A stretch of 64,000 bases of DNA from Marivibrio sp040218065 (GCF_040218065.1 NZ_JAVJQE010000002.1:28986-92985); one strand, 5' to 3'. Shown: positions 1-8,240, counted from the stretch's first letter. Translations and numbers: made by a program. The notes: generated by a model not told the origin, from the letters alone.

Positions 1-971
1 TGGCGCCGCATGCGGTCTATCTCTGGACCCTGCCGATGTTCCACTGCAACGGCTGGTGCAACACATGGGCGATCACCGCGCTTATGGGGACGCACGTCTG
101 CCTGCGCGCGGTCGACCCGAAGGAGATCTTCCGGCTGATCGACCGGCGCGGCGTGACCCACATGTCGGGCGCGCCGGTGGTTCTCAATATGCTGATGAAC
201 GCGGGCGAAGGGGTCGGTCGGGAGAGTACGCATACGGTCGCGTACACGGTCGGCGGCGCGGCCCCGCCGGCGGCGCTGCTGGAGCGGGCCGAGGCGCTCA
301 ATTTCGATGTGCTGCACGGCTACGGCCTGACGGAGACGTACGGGCCGGCGTCCTGCTGCGACTGGCGGGAGGCTTGGTCCGACCTGCCGATGGCCGAGCA
401 GGCGGAGATCAAGAAACGCCAGGGCGTCCCCACGCTAGGTCTCGTCGACATGACGGTGCTGGACGCCGAGACGCTTCGGCCCGTCCCGGCCGACGGCGAG
501 ACCATGGGCGAGATCGCGATGGTCGGGAACACGGTCATGAAGGGCTATCTGAAGGATCCGACTTCGAGCGAGCGCGCGCTGGGGCGCGGCTGGTTTCTGT
601 CCGGCGATCTGGGCGTTTTGCATTCCGACGGCTATGTCGAACTGCGCGACCGCTCCAAGGACATCGTGATCTCGGGCGGCGAGAACATCTCGAGCCTCGA
701 GATCGAGGGCGCGCTTTACCGGCACCCCGCCGTGCTCGAATGTGCGGTGGTGGCGATGCCGGACGAGAAATGGGGGGAGAGCCCCTGCGCCTTCGTGACG
801 CTCAAGCCCGGCGAGAGTCTCGCCGAGGCGGAGGCGATCGCCTGGGTGCGCGAGCGTCTGGCCCGATTCAAGGCGCCGAAGCGGGTGATCTTCGAGGAGC
901 TGCCGAAGACCTCTACCGGCAAGGTTCAAAAACACGTCCTGCGCCGCCGGCTGCAGGACGAGGCGGGCTGA
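1..971 (+). CDS. AMP-forming acyl-CoA ligase, C-terminal part (5' end outside window)
   Basis: The frame is open from base 3 to the TGA at 969-971, giving about 322 residues of the C-terminal half of an ANL-superfamily ligase that converts a carboxylic acid, ATP and CoA to acyl-CoA. Visible hallmarks are LWTLPMFHCNGWC near the left edge, YGLTETYG (about 318-345), SGDLG (about 600), the hinge region DRSKDIVISGGEN (about 655-690) and the C-terminal catalytic-lysine motif TSTGKVQK (about 910-935). The FHCNGWC signature is common in the medium-chain / methylthiopropionate (DmdB-like) branch, but the substrate cannot be read from sequence. It is followed by an SDR, an acyl-CoA dehydrogenase, a 3-hydroxyacyl-CoA dehydrogenase and a crotonase on the same strand, so it probably supplies the CoA ester for this beta-oxidation set. 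Confidence 0.93.
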   Translation, partial: APHAVYLWTLPMFHCNGWCNTWAITALMGTHVCLRAVDPKEIFRLIDRRGVTHMSGAPVVLNMLMNAGEGVGRESTHTVAYTVGGAAPPAALLERAEALNFDVLHGYGLTETYGPASCCDWREAWSDLPMAEQAEIKKRQGVPTLGLVDMTVLDAETLRPVPADGETMGEIAMVGNTVMKGYLKDPTSSERALGRGWFLSGDLGVLHSDGYVELRDRSKDIVISGGENISSLEIEGALYRHPAVLECAVVAMPDEKWGESPCAFVTLKPGESLAEAEAIAWVRERLARFKAPKRVIFEELPKTSTGKVQKHVLRRRLQDEAG

Positions 972-1007
972 ACGGCCGCGCCGGTTGCGAGAAGGACGAA
1001 ACGGATC

Positions 1008-1772
1008 ATGAGCGAACGCGACATCTTCGATCTGACCGGGCGCACCGCCTTGGTGACGGGCGCTTCCCAGGGGCTGGGGGAGCGCTTCGCGCAGGTGCTG
1101 GCGGGCCGCGGCGCGGCCGTGTGCCTCGCCGCGCGCCAGACCGACAAGCTCGCCAAACTGCAGAAGAAGATCGAGAAGGCGGGCGGCCGGGCGCACGCCG
1201 TCTCCCTCGACGTGACCGATCCCGAGGCGGTCGAGCGCTCGGTCCGGCAAGCGGAGGAGGCGCTGGGCCCCCTCGACATACTGGTCAACAACGCCGGCGT
1301 TGCGGTGACGCAGAGCTTCACCGAGCTTGCGATCGACGAGTGGGACAAGGTCCTCGACACCAACCTGCGCGGCGCCTTCGTCGTGGCCCAGGCGGCGGCC
1401 AAGCACATGGCGCAGCGCGGCTCCGGCTCGATCATCAATATCGAGAGCGTGCTGGGCTATACGACGATGAAGGGCCTGTCGGCCTATTGCGCCTCGAAAG
1501 GCGGGTTGAGCCAGCTGACCCGGGTCATGGCCGCCGAGCTCGCCCGCGCCGGCGTGCGCGTCAACGGCATTGCGCCCGGCTATATCGAGACCGACATCAA
1601 TCGGGCCTTCTTCGCCACCGACGCGGGCGAGAAGCTGCGCAAGTCGATCCCGATGCGCCGCACCGGCGCGCCGTCTGAGTTGGACGGCGTGTTGCTGCTG
1701 CTCGCCTCGGACGCGAGCGCCTACATGACGGGCTCGACCATCACGGTCGACGGCGGCTTTCTGGTGCGGTGA
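1008..1772 (+). CDS. SDR family oxidoreductase
   Basis: A 254-residue classical short-chain dehydrogenase/reductase. The Rossmann motif TGASQGLG lies at residues 17-24, NNAG at 94-97, and the catalytic Ser147, Tyr160 and Lys164 (YCASKGG) are all present. The C-terminus ends in ITVDGGFLVR, typical of the family. It should be NAD(P)-dependent and act on a hydroxy- or keto-acyl substrate in the cytoplasm. It lies 36 bases after the CoA ligase and 16 bases before the acyl-CoA dehydrogenase, so the three are probably co-transcribed. A FabG-like 3-ketoacyl reductase and a 3-hydroxyacyl-CoA dehydrogenase of the SDR type are both possible; the sequence does not discriminate. Confidence 0.93.
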   Translation: MSERDIFDLTGRTALVTGASQGLGERFAQVLAGRGAAVCLAARQTDKLAKLQKKIEKAGGRAHAVSLDVTDPEAVERSVRQAEEALGPLDILVNNAGVAVTQSFTELAIDEWDKVLDTNLRGAFVVAQAAAKHMAQRGSGSIINIESVLGYTTMKGLSAYCASKGGLSQLTRVMAAELARAGVRVNGIAPGYIETDINRAFFATDAGEKLRKSIPMRRTGAPSELDGVLLLLASDASAYMTGSTITVDGGFLVR

Positions 1773-1788
1773 GGGGTAGGTCGCAGGC

Positions 1789-3600
1789 ATGGCCGACGAT
1801 CAGTCGATCTTGAGCGAGCGCGACATCGCCTTCGCGCTCTATGAGGTGCTGCAGGCGGAGGATCTTACCCGCTATCCCCGCTTCGCCGAGCATGGGCGCG
1901 AGACCTTCGACGGCGCGCTGGCGACGGCGAAGAAGCTGGCCGAGGAGAAGTTCGCGCCGCATAACCGCAAGGCCGACCTGAACGAGCCCAAGCTGGTCGA
2001 CGGCGCCGTGCAGATCATCCCGGAGGTGAAAGAGGCGCTCGACGCCTTTGCGGAGGCCGGTTTCTTCGCCGCCCACGCCGATTTCGAGCGCGGCGGCATG
2101 CAACTGCCCTGGACTGTGGCGCAGGCCTGCTACGCCTGGTTCCAGGCGGCCAACATCGGCAGCTTCGCCTACGGCTTCCTGACCGTGGCGGCGGCCAATC
2201 TGCTCGACGCCTTCGCGGACGAGCGGCAGAAGGCGCGCTACATGCAGCCGATGCTTGAAGGGCGTTTCTTCGGCACCATGGCGCTCAGCGAACCGCAGGC
2301 GGGCTCTTCGCTCGGCGACATCCGCACGACGGCCGAGCCGGACGGCGAGGGCGGCTATGTCCTGAAGGGCTCGAAGATGTGGATCTCCGGCGGGGAGCAT
2401 CCGCTCAGCGAGACCATCGTCCATCTGATGCTGGCGCGCATCCGCGGCGACAAGCCGGGCGTGAAGGGGTTGAGCCTGTTCATCGTGCCGAACCATCATC
2501 TGGACGACGACGGCCGGCCGGGGGCGCGCAACGGCGTCAGCCTCGCGGGGCTGAACCACAAGATGGGCTATCGCGGGACCACGAACACGGTTCTCGACAT
2601 CGGCGGCGACCGGCCGTGCAAGGCCGAATTGCTGGGCGAGCCGGGTCAAGGCCTCGCCTACATGTTCCATATGATGAACGAGGCGCGCACGATCGTGGGC
2701 ATGAGTTCGGCGATGTTGGCCTACGCCGGCTATCGCTACGCGCTCGGCTACGCCAAGGAGCGCCGCCAGGGTCGCCCGCTCGGCGCCAAGGACCCCAGCG
2801 CGCCGCCCGCCCGTCTGATCGAACATGGCGACGTGCGCCGGCTGCTTCTCAAGCAGAAGGCGATCGCCGAAAGCGGGCTCGCCCTCTCGCTATACGCGGC
2901 CTCGCTGGTCGATGTGAAGAACGAGGATCCGGACGAGGGCGTGCGGGCGGAGGCGCATCTGCTGCTCGAGATCCTGACGCCGATCGTGAAGGCGCATCTC
3001 TCGGATCGGGCGCTGGAGGCGAACGACGCGGCCATCCAGGTGCTGGGCGGCTACGGCTACACCCGCGATTTTCCGGTCGAGCAATATTGGCGCGACAACC
3101 GCTTGAATCCGATCCATGAGGGGACCAACGGCATCCAAGCGCTGGACCTCGCGGGCCGCAAGATCGCGATGAAGGACGGCGCCGCCTTGCGCGCGCTGAC
3201 GACGCGCATCGATGCGACCGCCAGCGAGGGCGCCGCGGTCGAGACGCTTGCGCCGCAGGCCGCCGCGCTCGCGGGTGCGTTGTCGCGTTTCGAGGAGACG
3301 GCGGCCGCGCTGATCCGCCTCGGCGAGGCGGAGGGGCCGGCGGTGCAGCTCGCAAACGCCCAGGCCTTCATGGAGCTCTCCGGCCATCTGGTGACGGCCT
3401 GGACGGCGCTGAAGGCGGCGTTGGTCGCGCAGGCGGCGCTCGACGCCGGCGCCGGGGGCGAGGAGGCGGATTTCTACCGCGGCAAGATTCAGAGCTGCCG
3501 CTTCGTCGTCGCCCACGATCTGCCGAAGATCGACGCGCTGGCCCGCCTGATCGAGGAGGGAGAGCGGAGCGCGCTTTCCATGGAAGAGGCGTGGTTCTAG
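1789..3600 (+). CDS. Acyl-CoA dehydrogenase with C-terminal extension (about 600-residue class)
   Basis: A 603-residue FAD-dependent acyl-CoA dehydrogenase, well above the 380-residue norm because of an N-terminal segment and an extra C-terminal helical domain as in the DmdC / AcdC-type subfamily. MALSEPQAGSSLGDI is the flavin/substrate region, VLGGYGYTRDFPVEQ precedes the active site, and the catalytic base is Glu444 in HEGTNGIQ (about 3115-3138). It introduces a trans-2 double bond into an acyl-CoA and passes electrons to ETF. Start ATG 1789 lies 16 bases after the SDR stop. This size class includes 3-methylthiopropionyl-CoA dehydrogenase (DmdC), so with the DmdB-like ligase upstream a role in DMSP-derived methylthiopropionate is possible but unproven. 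Confidence 0.93.
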   Translation: MADDQSILSERDIAFALYEVLQAEDLTRYPRFAEHGRETFDGALATAKKLAEEKFAPHNRKADLNEPKLVDGAVQIIPEVKEALDAFAEAGFFAAHADFERGGMQLPWTVAQACYAWFQAANIGSFAYGFLTVAAANLLDAFADERQKARYMQPMLEGRFFGTMALSEPQAGSSLGDIRTTAEPDGEGGYVLKGSKMWISGGEHPLSETIVHLMLARIRGDKPGVKGLSLFIVPNHHLDDDGRPGARNGVSLAGLNHKMGYRGTTNTVLDIGGDRPCKAELLGEPGQGLAYMFHMMNEARTIVGMSSAMLAYAGYRYALGYAKERRQGRPLGAKDPSAPPARLIEHGDVRRLLLKQKAIAESGLALSLYAASLVDVKNEDPDEGVRAEAHLLLEILTPIVKAHLSDRALEANDAAIQVLGGYGYTRDFPVEQYWRDNRLNPIHEGTNGIQALDLAGRKIAMKDGAALRALTTRIDATASEGAAVETLAPQAAALAGALSRFEETAAALIRLGEAEGPAVQLANAQAFMELSGHLVTAWTALKAALVAQAALDAGAGGEEADFYRGKIQSCRFVVAHDLPKIDALARLIEEGERSALSMEEAWF

Positions 3601-3621
3601 GCGCAGAGCGGACCGATGAAG

Positions 3622-3679
3622 GCCCTCGCCTTCGCGGGGGCGCCGGCTGTAACTCGGGAGTCCCCGCGAAGGCGGGGAC
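3622..3679. repeat. Pair of inverted GC-rich hairpins (dispersed intergenic palindrome type)
   Basis: In the 121-base gap between the acyl-CoA dehydrogenase and the next gene are two short hairpins. The second is perfect: GTCCCCGC (3660-3667), loop GAAG, GCGGGGAC (3672-3679). The first (3622-3641) is its near reverse complement, GCCCTCGC-CTTC-GCGGGGGC. The two copies can also pair with each other to form one longer structure. The CCTTCGCGGGG core resembles short palindromic repeats dispersed between genes in many alphaproteobacteria. There is no T-run, so it is not a typical intrinsic terminator. No further copy was noticed in this window. Confidence 0.6.
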
Positions 3680-3721
3680 CTCATACGGCGTGCGCCGAAA
3701 CTAGGGGACCGGGAAGGCTAA

Positions 3722-4588
3722 ATGAGTGGAATTAAAAGGATCGGCGTCGTCGGCGCCGGCATGATGGGCTCGGAGATCGCGTTGGTCTTCGCCTTGGCGG
3801 GCTGCGAGGTGCTGCTGGCCGACAAGGGGGCGGAGGCCCTGGAGCGCGCGCGGGCGAAGCTCTCCGCCATCCTCGATAAGGGCGTCGCCAAAGGCGCCTA
3901 CGACGCGGCTGCGGCGGCCGAGACGTTGCAGCGCCTGACCTTCACCGAGGACCTCGCGCGCTTTTCCGATCGCGAGCTGGTGATTGAAGCGGTGTTCGAG
4001 GACGAGGGCGTGAAGGCGGAGATCTACCGCGCGCTGGATCCGGTCCTGCCGGCGGATTGTCTGATCGCCAGCAACACCAGCTCGATCTCTATCTCCGCGC
4101 TTGCGAGCCATTGGTCCGAGGCGCGGCGCCCGAACTTCATGGGGCTGCATTTCTTTTCCCCCGTCAGCCGAATGAAGCTGGTGGAGGCGATCTCCGGCTT
4201 CGACACAGATCCCAAGGCGCTGGCCCGGGCGCAGGCGGCGTGCGAAGCGGCGGGCAAGGCGGCGGTGCCGGTAAAGGACGTGACCGGCTTCGCCGTCAAT
4301 CGTCTGCTGATGGCCTTTTTCATCGAGGCGAACAAGCTGGTCGAGGAGGGGGTGGCGACGCCGGAGGATATCGACACCGCCTGCCGGCTCGGCCTCGGCC
4401 ATCCGGTGGGGCCCTTCAAGCTGCTGGACGAGGTCAGCAACCCGCTGGCGCTGCAGGTGATGGAGATCCTGCACGAGGCGTACGGCGAGCGCTTCCATCC
4501 GCCGCCCTTGATGAAGCAGATGGTGCAAAGCGGCCGCTACGGACGCAAAGCCGGCCGCGGATGGTACGACTATCGAGAGGAGAGGTGA
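3722..4588 (+). CDS. 3-hydroxyacyl-CoA dehydrogenase, single-domain
   Basis: A 288-residue NAD-dependent 3-hydroxyacyl-CoA dehydrogenase of the 3-hydroxybutyryl-CoA dehydrogenase size class. The N-terminal Rossmann motif GAGMMG is at residues 10-15, SNTSSISI follows, the catalytic histidine lies in GLHFFSPV, and the C-terminal helical domain contains the expected GHPVGPFKLLDEV. It oxidises L-3-hydroxyacyl-CoA to 3-ketoacyl-CoA. It sits 121 bases after the acyl-CoA dehydrogenase, with an intervening palindromic repeat, and 4 bases before the crotonase gene, with which it must be co-translated. Confidence 0.93.
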   Translation: MSGIKRIGVVGAGMMGSEIALVFALAGCEVLLADKGAEALERARAKLSAILDKGVAKGAYDAAAAAETLQRLTFTEDLARFSDRELVIEAVFEDEGVKAEIYRALDPVLPADCLIASNTSSISISALASHWSEARRPNFMGLHFFSPVSRMKLVEAISGFDTDPKALARAQAACEAAGKAAVPVKDVTGFAVNRLLMAFFIEANKLVEEGVATPEDIDTACRLGLGHPVGPFKLLDEVSNPLALQVMEILHEAYGERFHPPPLMKQMVQSGRYGRKAGRGWYDYREER

Positions 4589-4592
4589 GCGG

Positions 4593-5393
4593 ATGCAGGA
4601 TGGCGACGACGGCCCGAGCGTTCTGGTGGAGGATGACGAGGCGGTCCGGGTTCTGACCCTGAACCGCCCGCACCGCATGAATGCGTTGAATGCGCGGATG
4701 GCGGATGAATTTCTGGCCGCCGCCGAGGCCGCCCGCGATGAGTCGTCCGTGCGCTGCGTCGTGCTGCGCGGCGCGGGCCAGGGCTTCTTCGCCGGCGGCG
4801 ACGTGGCGGATTTCGCCGCCCACGGCGACGATGTGGGTTCGTTCGCCGGCGATCTGATCGACCGCTACCACCCGACGATCGAGGCGCTGCGGGCGATGGA
4901 GAAGCCGGTGCTGGCGGCGCTGCACGGTCGGGTCGCCGGCGCTGGCGTCAGTCTGGCCATGGCGGCCGACCTTGCGATCGCAGAGTCCGGCACGATCTTC
5001 AGCTTGGCCTACACCGGTATCGGCGCCTCGCCGGACGGCGGGTCGACCTATTTTCTGCCGCGGATCGTCGGTCAGCGCCGCGCTTTGGAGATCGCCCTGT
5101 TGTCCGAGCGCTTCGACGCGGATCAGGCGCTGGCCTGGGGCCTGATCAACCGGATCGTCGCGCCGGAAAAGTTCGACCAGGAGGTGACGCTGTTCGCAAA
5201 ACGCCTCGCCGCCGGTCCGACGAAGGCCTATGCGCGGGTGAAGCGGTTGATCGAACAGTCGGTGACCAACGACCTCCCAGGCCAGCTTGCGGCTGAACGG
5301 GCGGCGTTCTTGGAGGGCGCCGAGACCCGCGATTTTCGAGAGGGGGTCAAGGCGTTCACCGAAAAGCGCAAGCCGGACTTCACGGGGGAATAG
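4593..5393 (+). CDS. Crotonase-fold acyl-CoA isomerase/hydratase (PaaG-like)
   Basis: A 266-residue crotonase-superfamily protein starting at ATG 4593, four bases after the preceding stop. The oxyanion-hole regions are RGAGQGFFAGGDV and LHGRVAGAGVSLAMAAD. In classical enoyl-CoA hydratases the second region reads GGGCELA and a second Glu follows in a PEI motif; here both glutamates are absent (VSLAM, and SLAYTGIGASPDGG). An Asp in the PDGG segment is kept, as in PaaG-type 1,2-epoxyphenylacetyl-CoA isomerases and delta3,delta2-enoyl-CoA isomerases. I therefore favour an isomerase over a hydratase. It closes the rightward acyl-CoA operon and converges on the cyclic-nucleotide-binding genes. Confidence 0.88.
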   Translation: MQDGDDGPSVLVEDDEAVRVLTLNRPHRMNALNARMADEFLAAAEAARDESSVRCVVLRGAGQGFFAGGDVADFAAHGDDVGSFAGDLIDRYHPTIEALRAMEKPVLAALHGRVAGAGVSLAMAADLAIAESGTIFSLAYTGIGASPDGGSTYFLPRIVGQRRALEIALLSERFDADQALAWGLINRIVAPEKFDQEVTLFAKRLAAGPTKAYARVKRLIEQSVTNDLPGQLAAERAAFLEGAETRDFREGVKAFTEKRKPDFTGE

Positions 5394-5429
5394 GCGCGAC
5401 CGGCGCGCCGCCGCCTCCGCCGCGGCGCG

Positions 5430-5858
5430 CTATTCCTCGCCGGTGAGCGCGTCGAGATCCTGCGCGGTCGGTTTTGCGGCGCTGCGCTTCTCCTCCTTCG
5501 ATTTGCGCGCGACGATCGCTTCAAGATTGCCGGCCAGGATGCGAAACAAGGCGGCGATGAAGGGATCCGCGTCCTTGAGCTTGGCGGCGACCTGGGCGCG
5601 GCTGACGGCGATCACCTCGCTGTCCGCCAGCGCGCGGGCCCCGGCGGCCCGCGGTTTGGACGTCGCCAGCGCCATCTCGCCGAACACTTGGCCCGGCCCC
5701 AAGACGGCGACCGGCTCGAACATCCCGGTCGCGTCGCGCTTGATGATCTCGATCTTGCCGGTCTGGATCAGGAAGGTCTCGTCGCCGGGATCGCCCTCCA
5801 TGAAGATCAGGTCGCCCTCGGCGAAGCGTTTGCGCGTGAGCGAGCCGCCGGCGCTCAT
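5430..5858 (-). CDS. Stand-alone cyclic nucleotide-binding domain protein (second gene of pair)
   Basis: A 142-residue protein made almost entirely of one cNMP-binding beta-roll. FAEGDLIFMEGDPGDETFLIQ and the phosphate-binding cassette FGEMALATSKPRAAG are visible, with the cassette Arg kept. No helix-turn-helix, kinase or channel follows, unlike CRP-family regulators. The C-terminus is a charged tail rich in Lys and Glu. Its ATG overlaps the stop of the upstream CNB gene (ATGA at 5855-5858), so the two are translationally coupled. It probably acts as a small ligand-sensing subunit; whether it binds cAMP, cGMP or nothing is unknown. Confidence 0.85.
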   Translation of the reverse strand: MSAGGSLTRKRFAEGDLIFMEGDPGDETFLIQTGKIEIIKRDATGMFEPVAVLGPGQVFGEMALATSKPRAAGARALADSEVIAVSRAQVAAKLKDADPFIAALFRILAGNLEAIVARKSKEEKRSAAKPTAQDLDALTGEE

Positions 5859-6316
5859 GACGTCTGGCCCTTCTCGGCGGCGACGGCGGCCGCGTGGGCC
5901 TCGGCCTCCGCCGCGGCCGCCAGGGCCTTCAAATCGTCCGGCGGCAAGGTCGTCTGATCCGCCATCGTCCGGATCATCCGGATCAGCATGACGATCAGGG
6001 TTCGGAGCACTGGGTCGCTGGCTTTCAGCTTCGCGCGCACGGTTTCCTCCGGGATGGCGATACAGACGACGGCGCCGTCCGCAATCGCGGACGCCATCCG
6101 CGGACTCTTGTCGATCAGGGCCATCTCGCCGAAGACCCCGCCCTCTTCCACGAACCCGAGGGTGGCCTGTTCGCCGGAGTCGGTCTTGCGGGTGATGCGC
6201 ACGCGCCCTTGCTGCAAGACATAGGCGACGGCCCCCTCATCGCCTTCATGGAAAATCACGTCGCCCTTGTAGAAGGTGCGGCGGTTCAGGACCTTCACGC
6301 CCTTGTCGCCTGACAT
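5855..6316 (-). CDS. Stand-alone cyclic nucleotide-binding domain protein (first gene of pair)
   Basis: A 153-residue single cNMP-binding domain: FYKGDVIFHEGDEGAVAYVLQ, then VFGEMALIDKSPRMASAIAD with the cassette Glu and Arg. The ATG at 6316 (MSGDKG) is preferred over an upstream TTG at 6337 because GGGGAG lies six bases in front of it. There is no DNA-binding domain. It shares a 4-bp overlap with the second CNB gene and is divergent from a response-regulator gene. It resembles the small CNB proteins of alphaproteobacteria thought to modulate partner proteins; the partner is not evident here. Confidence 0.85.
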   Translation of the reverse strand: MSGDKGVKVLNRRTFYKGDVIFHEGDEGAVAYVLQQGRVRITRKTDSGEQATLGFVEEGGVFGEMALIDKSPRMASAIADGAVVCIAIPEETVRAKLKASDPVLRTLIVMLIRMIRTMADQTTLPPDDLKALAAAAEAEAHAAAVAAEKGQTS

Positions 6317-6557
6317 CTCGGCTCCCCGGTTCGCCAATGCACAATCGCGATGATGCTATCATGCGTCGTATGGGACTCGCCAGCGACGGCGCTGTCAGAG
6401 ACGGCCGGCGCCGCGGAATACCGCAGCCTCTCGCGGCGTCGTGCAAAAGAGTTCCCGTCGCGTGACGCTTTTGCTATAGAACGGCGAATAAGCGGCCGCT
6501 TTTGCCGTATTGGACCGGGAGGGACGTTCCGATTGGGTCCCGGTGGAGCCTGTTCGC

Positions 6558-7073
6558 ATGTCGAATCGACATCGCCATGATTTCAGCCAGCTCAGCATCC
6601 TCGTCGTGGATGACTGCAAGTTCATGCGCATGGTGCTCGAGCGCATGCTCGAAGCATTGGGGATCACCAAGGTTCGTTTCGCCGCCGACGGCTTCGAGGC
6701 GTGGGACCAGATCAACGAGCTCGAGCCCGACGTCGTGATCTGCGACTGGGAGATGCAGCCGGAGGACGGGCCGAGTTTTGTGCGCCGGGTCCGGCTTGAT
6801 CCGGAAAGCCCGTGCCGTTACGTGCCGATCGTGATGCTGACCGGCTATACCGAGAAGGCCAAGGTGACCAGCGCGCGGGACTTCGGCATCACCGAGTTCC
6901 TGGCGAAGCCGGTGGCCGCCCGCTCGCTCCATGCGCGGTTGGTGCAGATCGTCGACAATCCGCGGCCGTTCGTGCGCACCGCCACCTTCTTCGGCCCGTG
7001 CCGGCGCCGCTTGAACCTGCCGACCTACGACGGGCAGGATCGGCGCGGCCAGCATGACGAGATTGAGATTTAG
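6558..7073 (+). CDS. Response regulator, REC domain with short C-terminal tail
   Basis: A 171-residue receiver protein. The ATG at 6558 is chosen because GGTGGAG lies about eight bases upstream; the in-frame TTG at 6510 lacks one. The acidic pair is Asp18-Asp19, the phospho-acceptor is Asp63 (VVICDWEM), Thr95 and Lys117 (FLAKP) complete the switch. After the REC fold comes a tail with PRPFVRTATFFGPCRRR, resembling the GPDRRR tail seen in single-domain regulators of this class. No DNA-binding or enzymatic output is present. The HPt-like gene 54 bases downstream suggests the pair belongs to one phosphorelay. Confidence 0.9.
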   Translation: MSNRHRHDFSQLSILVVDDCKFMRMVLERMLEALGITKVRFAADGFEAWDQINELEPDVVICDWEMQPEDGPSFVRRVRLDPESPCRYVPIVMLTGYTEKAKVTSARDFGITEFLAKPVAARSLHARLVQIVDNPRPFVRTATFFGPCRRRLNLPTYDGQDRRGQHDEIEI

Positions 7074-7127
7074 CGGCGCGCCGACGCGCGCCGACCGCCG
7101 GTGAGGGCGGGGAAAGGAAGGCGGATC

Positions 7128-7643
7128 GTGCCCAAGGAGAACCTGCCCGACGTGCCGGCCGAACGCGGGAAGACCTGGCATCAAGTGATCGAACGCCCGA
7201 ACGATCTGGCCAAGAAGGTGCCGAAGACGGGCGGCAAGGACCCCGAACGCGCGATCGCGCAGGCCGAACAGATCGTCGGGAAGCTTGAGGCTGAGTATAT
7301 CGACAAGCTGGGTCAGGACATCGACCGGCTTGAGGCCTATGGGCGGAAGTATCGCGACAGTCGGGATCCGCGCGCCCTGGATTCGCTGTTCAAGCTGATC
7401 CACAACATGCGCGGCCAGGGCTCCACCTTCGGCTACCCGCTGATCACGGACATCGGTCGCTCCTTCTGTCGCTACGTGCGCGAACTGCCGGAGGAGCGCG
7501 AGGTGACGCCGGCGTTGATCGACCAACATGTCGACGCGATGAAGGTGGTCTACAAGCGCTCCATCAAGGGGGAGGGCGACGAGATCGCCCAAGCCGTCGT
7601 CGAAGCGCTCGCCGACGCAGTGGCCCGGGAACTCTCGCGCTGA
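7128..7643 (+). CDS. HPt-like phosphotransfer protein
   Basis: A 171-residue helical protein. The central segment SLFKLIHNMRGQGSTFGY (around His92) matches the HPt signature in which the His of HxxKGxxxxxG accepts phosphate, here with Arg for Lys. The N-terminal 40 residues are polar and probably disordered, and the C-terminus is helical. The GTG at 7128 has an upstream GGAAGG; a longer GTG start at 7101 is possible. It directly follows the REC-only gene on the same strand, which fits phosphoryl exchange between the two. There is no kinase gene in the neighbourhood. The HPt call rests on motif reading only. Confidence 0.72.
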   Translation: MPKENLPDVPAERGKTWHQVIERPNDLAKKVPKTGGKDPERAIAQAEQIVGKLEAEYIDKLGQDIDRLEAYGRKYRDSRDPRALDSLFKLIHNMRGQGSTFGYPLITDIGRSFCRYVRELPEEREVTPALIDQHVDAMKVVYKRSIKGEGDEIAQAVVEALADAVARELSR

Positions 7644-7813
7644 TCCGACCTGAGCTTTACCTTTCGGCGCCCGACAGGTAGGCTCCGACCTCCAGAAAAT
7701 GACGCCCTGAGAGAAACGCTCGCCGCGCCCGTTGCAGGCGCCGGCGCGGTTCTCGACGATAACGTTCAGCGCGCACGCCCGCGTCGAATTTAGCTTTTGA
7801 GGAGCCCCGCCCG

Positions 7814-8179
7814 ATGTCGACCGAAACCGGCCAGATCGATCAGCAAACCCCGCCTGTCGGACCGCGGATCGCGCGTGCGCGCGACCATCAGGGTTGGTCT
7901 CAGGAGGAGCTGGCGCGGCGCATGGGCGTCACCCTTGAGACCATCGAGGCGTGGGAGAAGGGCGATCGGGATCCGCGCGCCAACAGGCTTTTCACGCTGG
8001 CCGGCATCCTGAACGTGACCCCGCATTGGCTGCTGGAAGGCGATGTCGACAAGTTCGAGACGGCGGGCGCCGTGGATCCGGTGGAGGCGATCCGCTCCAA
8101 GCTCGGCGCCGCCCGGCTGAAACTGCAGGAAGCCACCGATCTGGTGAACGAGTTGGAGCGCCAGCTCGAAGATCTCTGA
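7814..8179 (+). CDS. XRE-family HTH transcriptional regulator
   Basis: A 121-residue protein with an N-terminal Cro/C1-type helix-turn-helix (about residues 15-70: IARARDHQGWSQEELARRMG, then a recognition helix VTLETIEAWEKGDRDPRANR). The C-terminal 45 residues are a predicted amphipathic helix (LKLQEATDLVNELERQLEDL) likely to dimerise. Start ATG 7814 is preceded by GAGGAG. No sensor domain is attached. It is flanked by the HPt-like gene and a tiny lipoprotein gene; its target is unknown and self-regulation is plausible. Confidence 0.9.
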   Translation: MSTETGQIDQQTPPVGPRIARARDHQGWSQEELARRMGVTLETIEAWEKGDRDPRANRLFTLAGILNVTPHWLLEGDVDKFETAGAVDPVEAIRSKLGAARLKLQEATDLVNELERQLEDL

Positions 8180-8240
8180 CGGCCGCCGGCGAATCGCGGC
8201 ATAGAGACCGCCCGACGATCCCACAGGGAGACGTTTCGCC

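Noticed and set aside
56..1678. A 540-codon plus-strand frame across the ligase and SDR genes
   Set aside because: Arg/Gly-rich product spanning two genuine genes in another frame.
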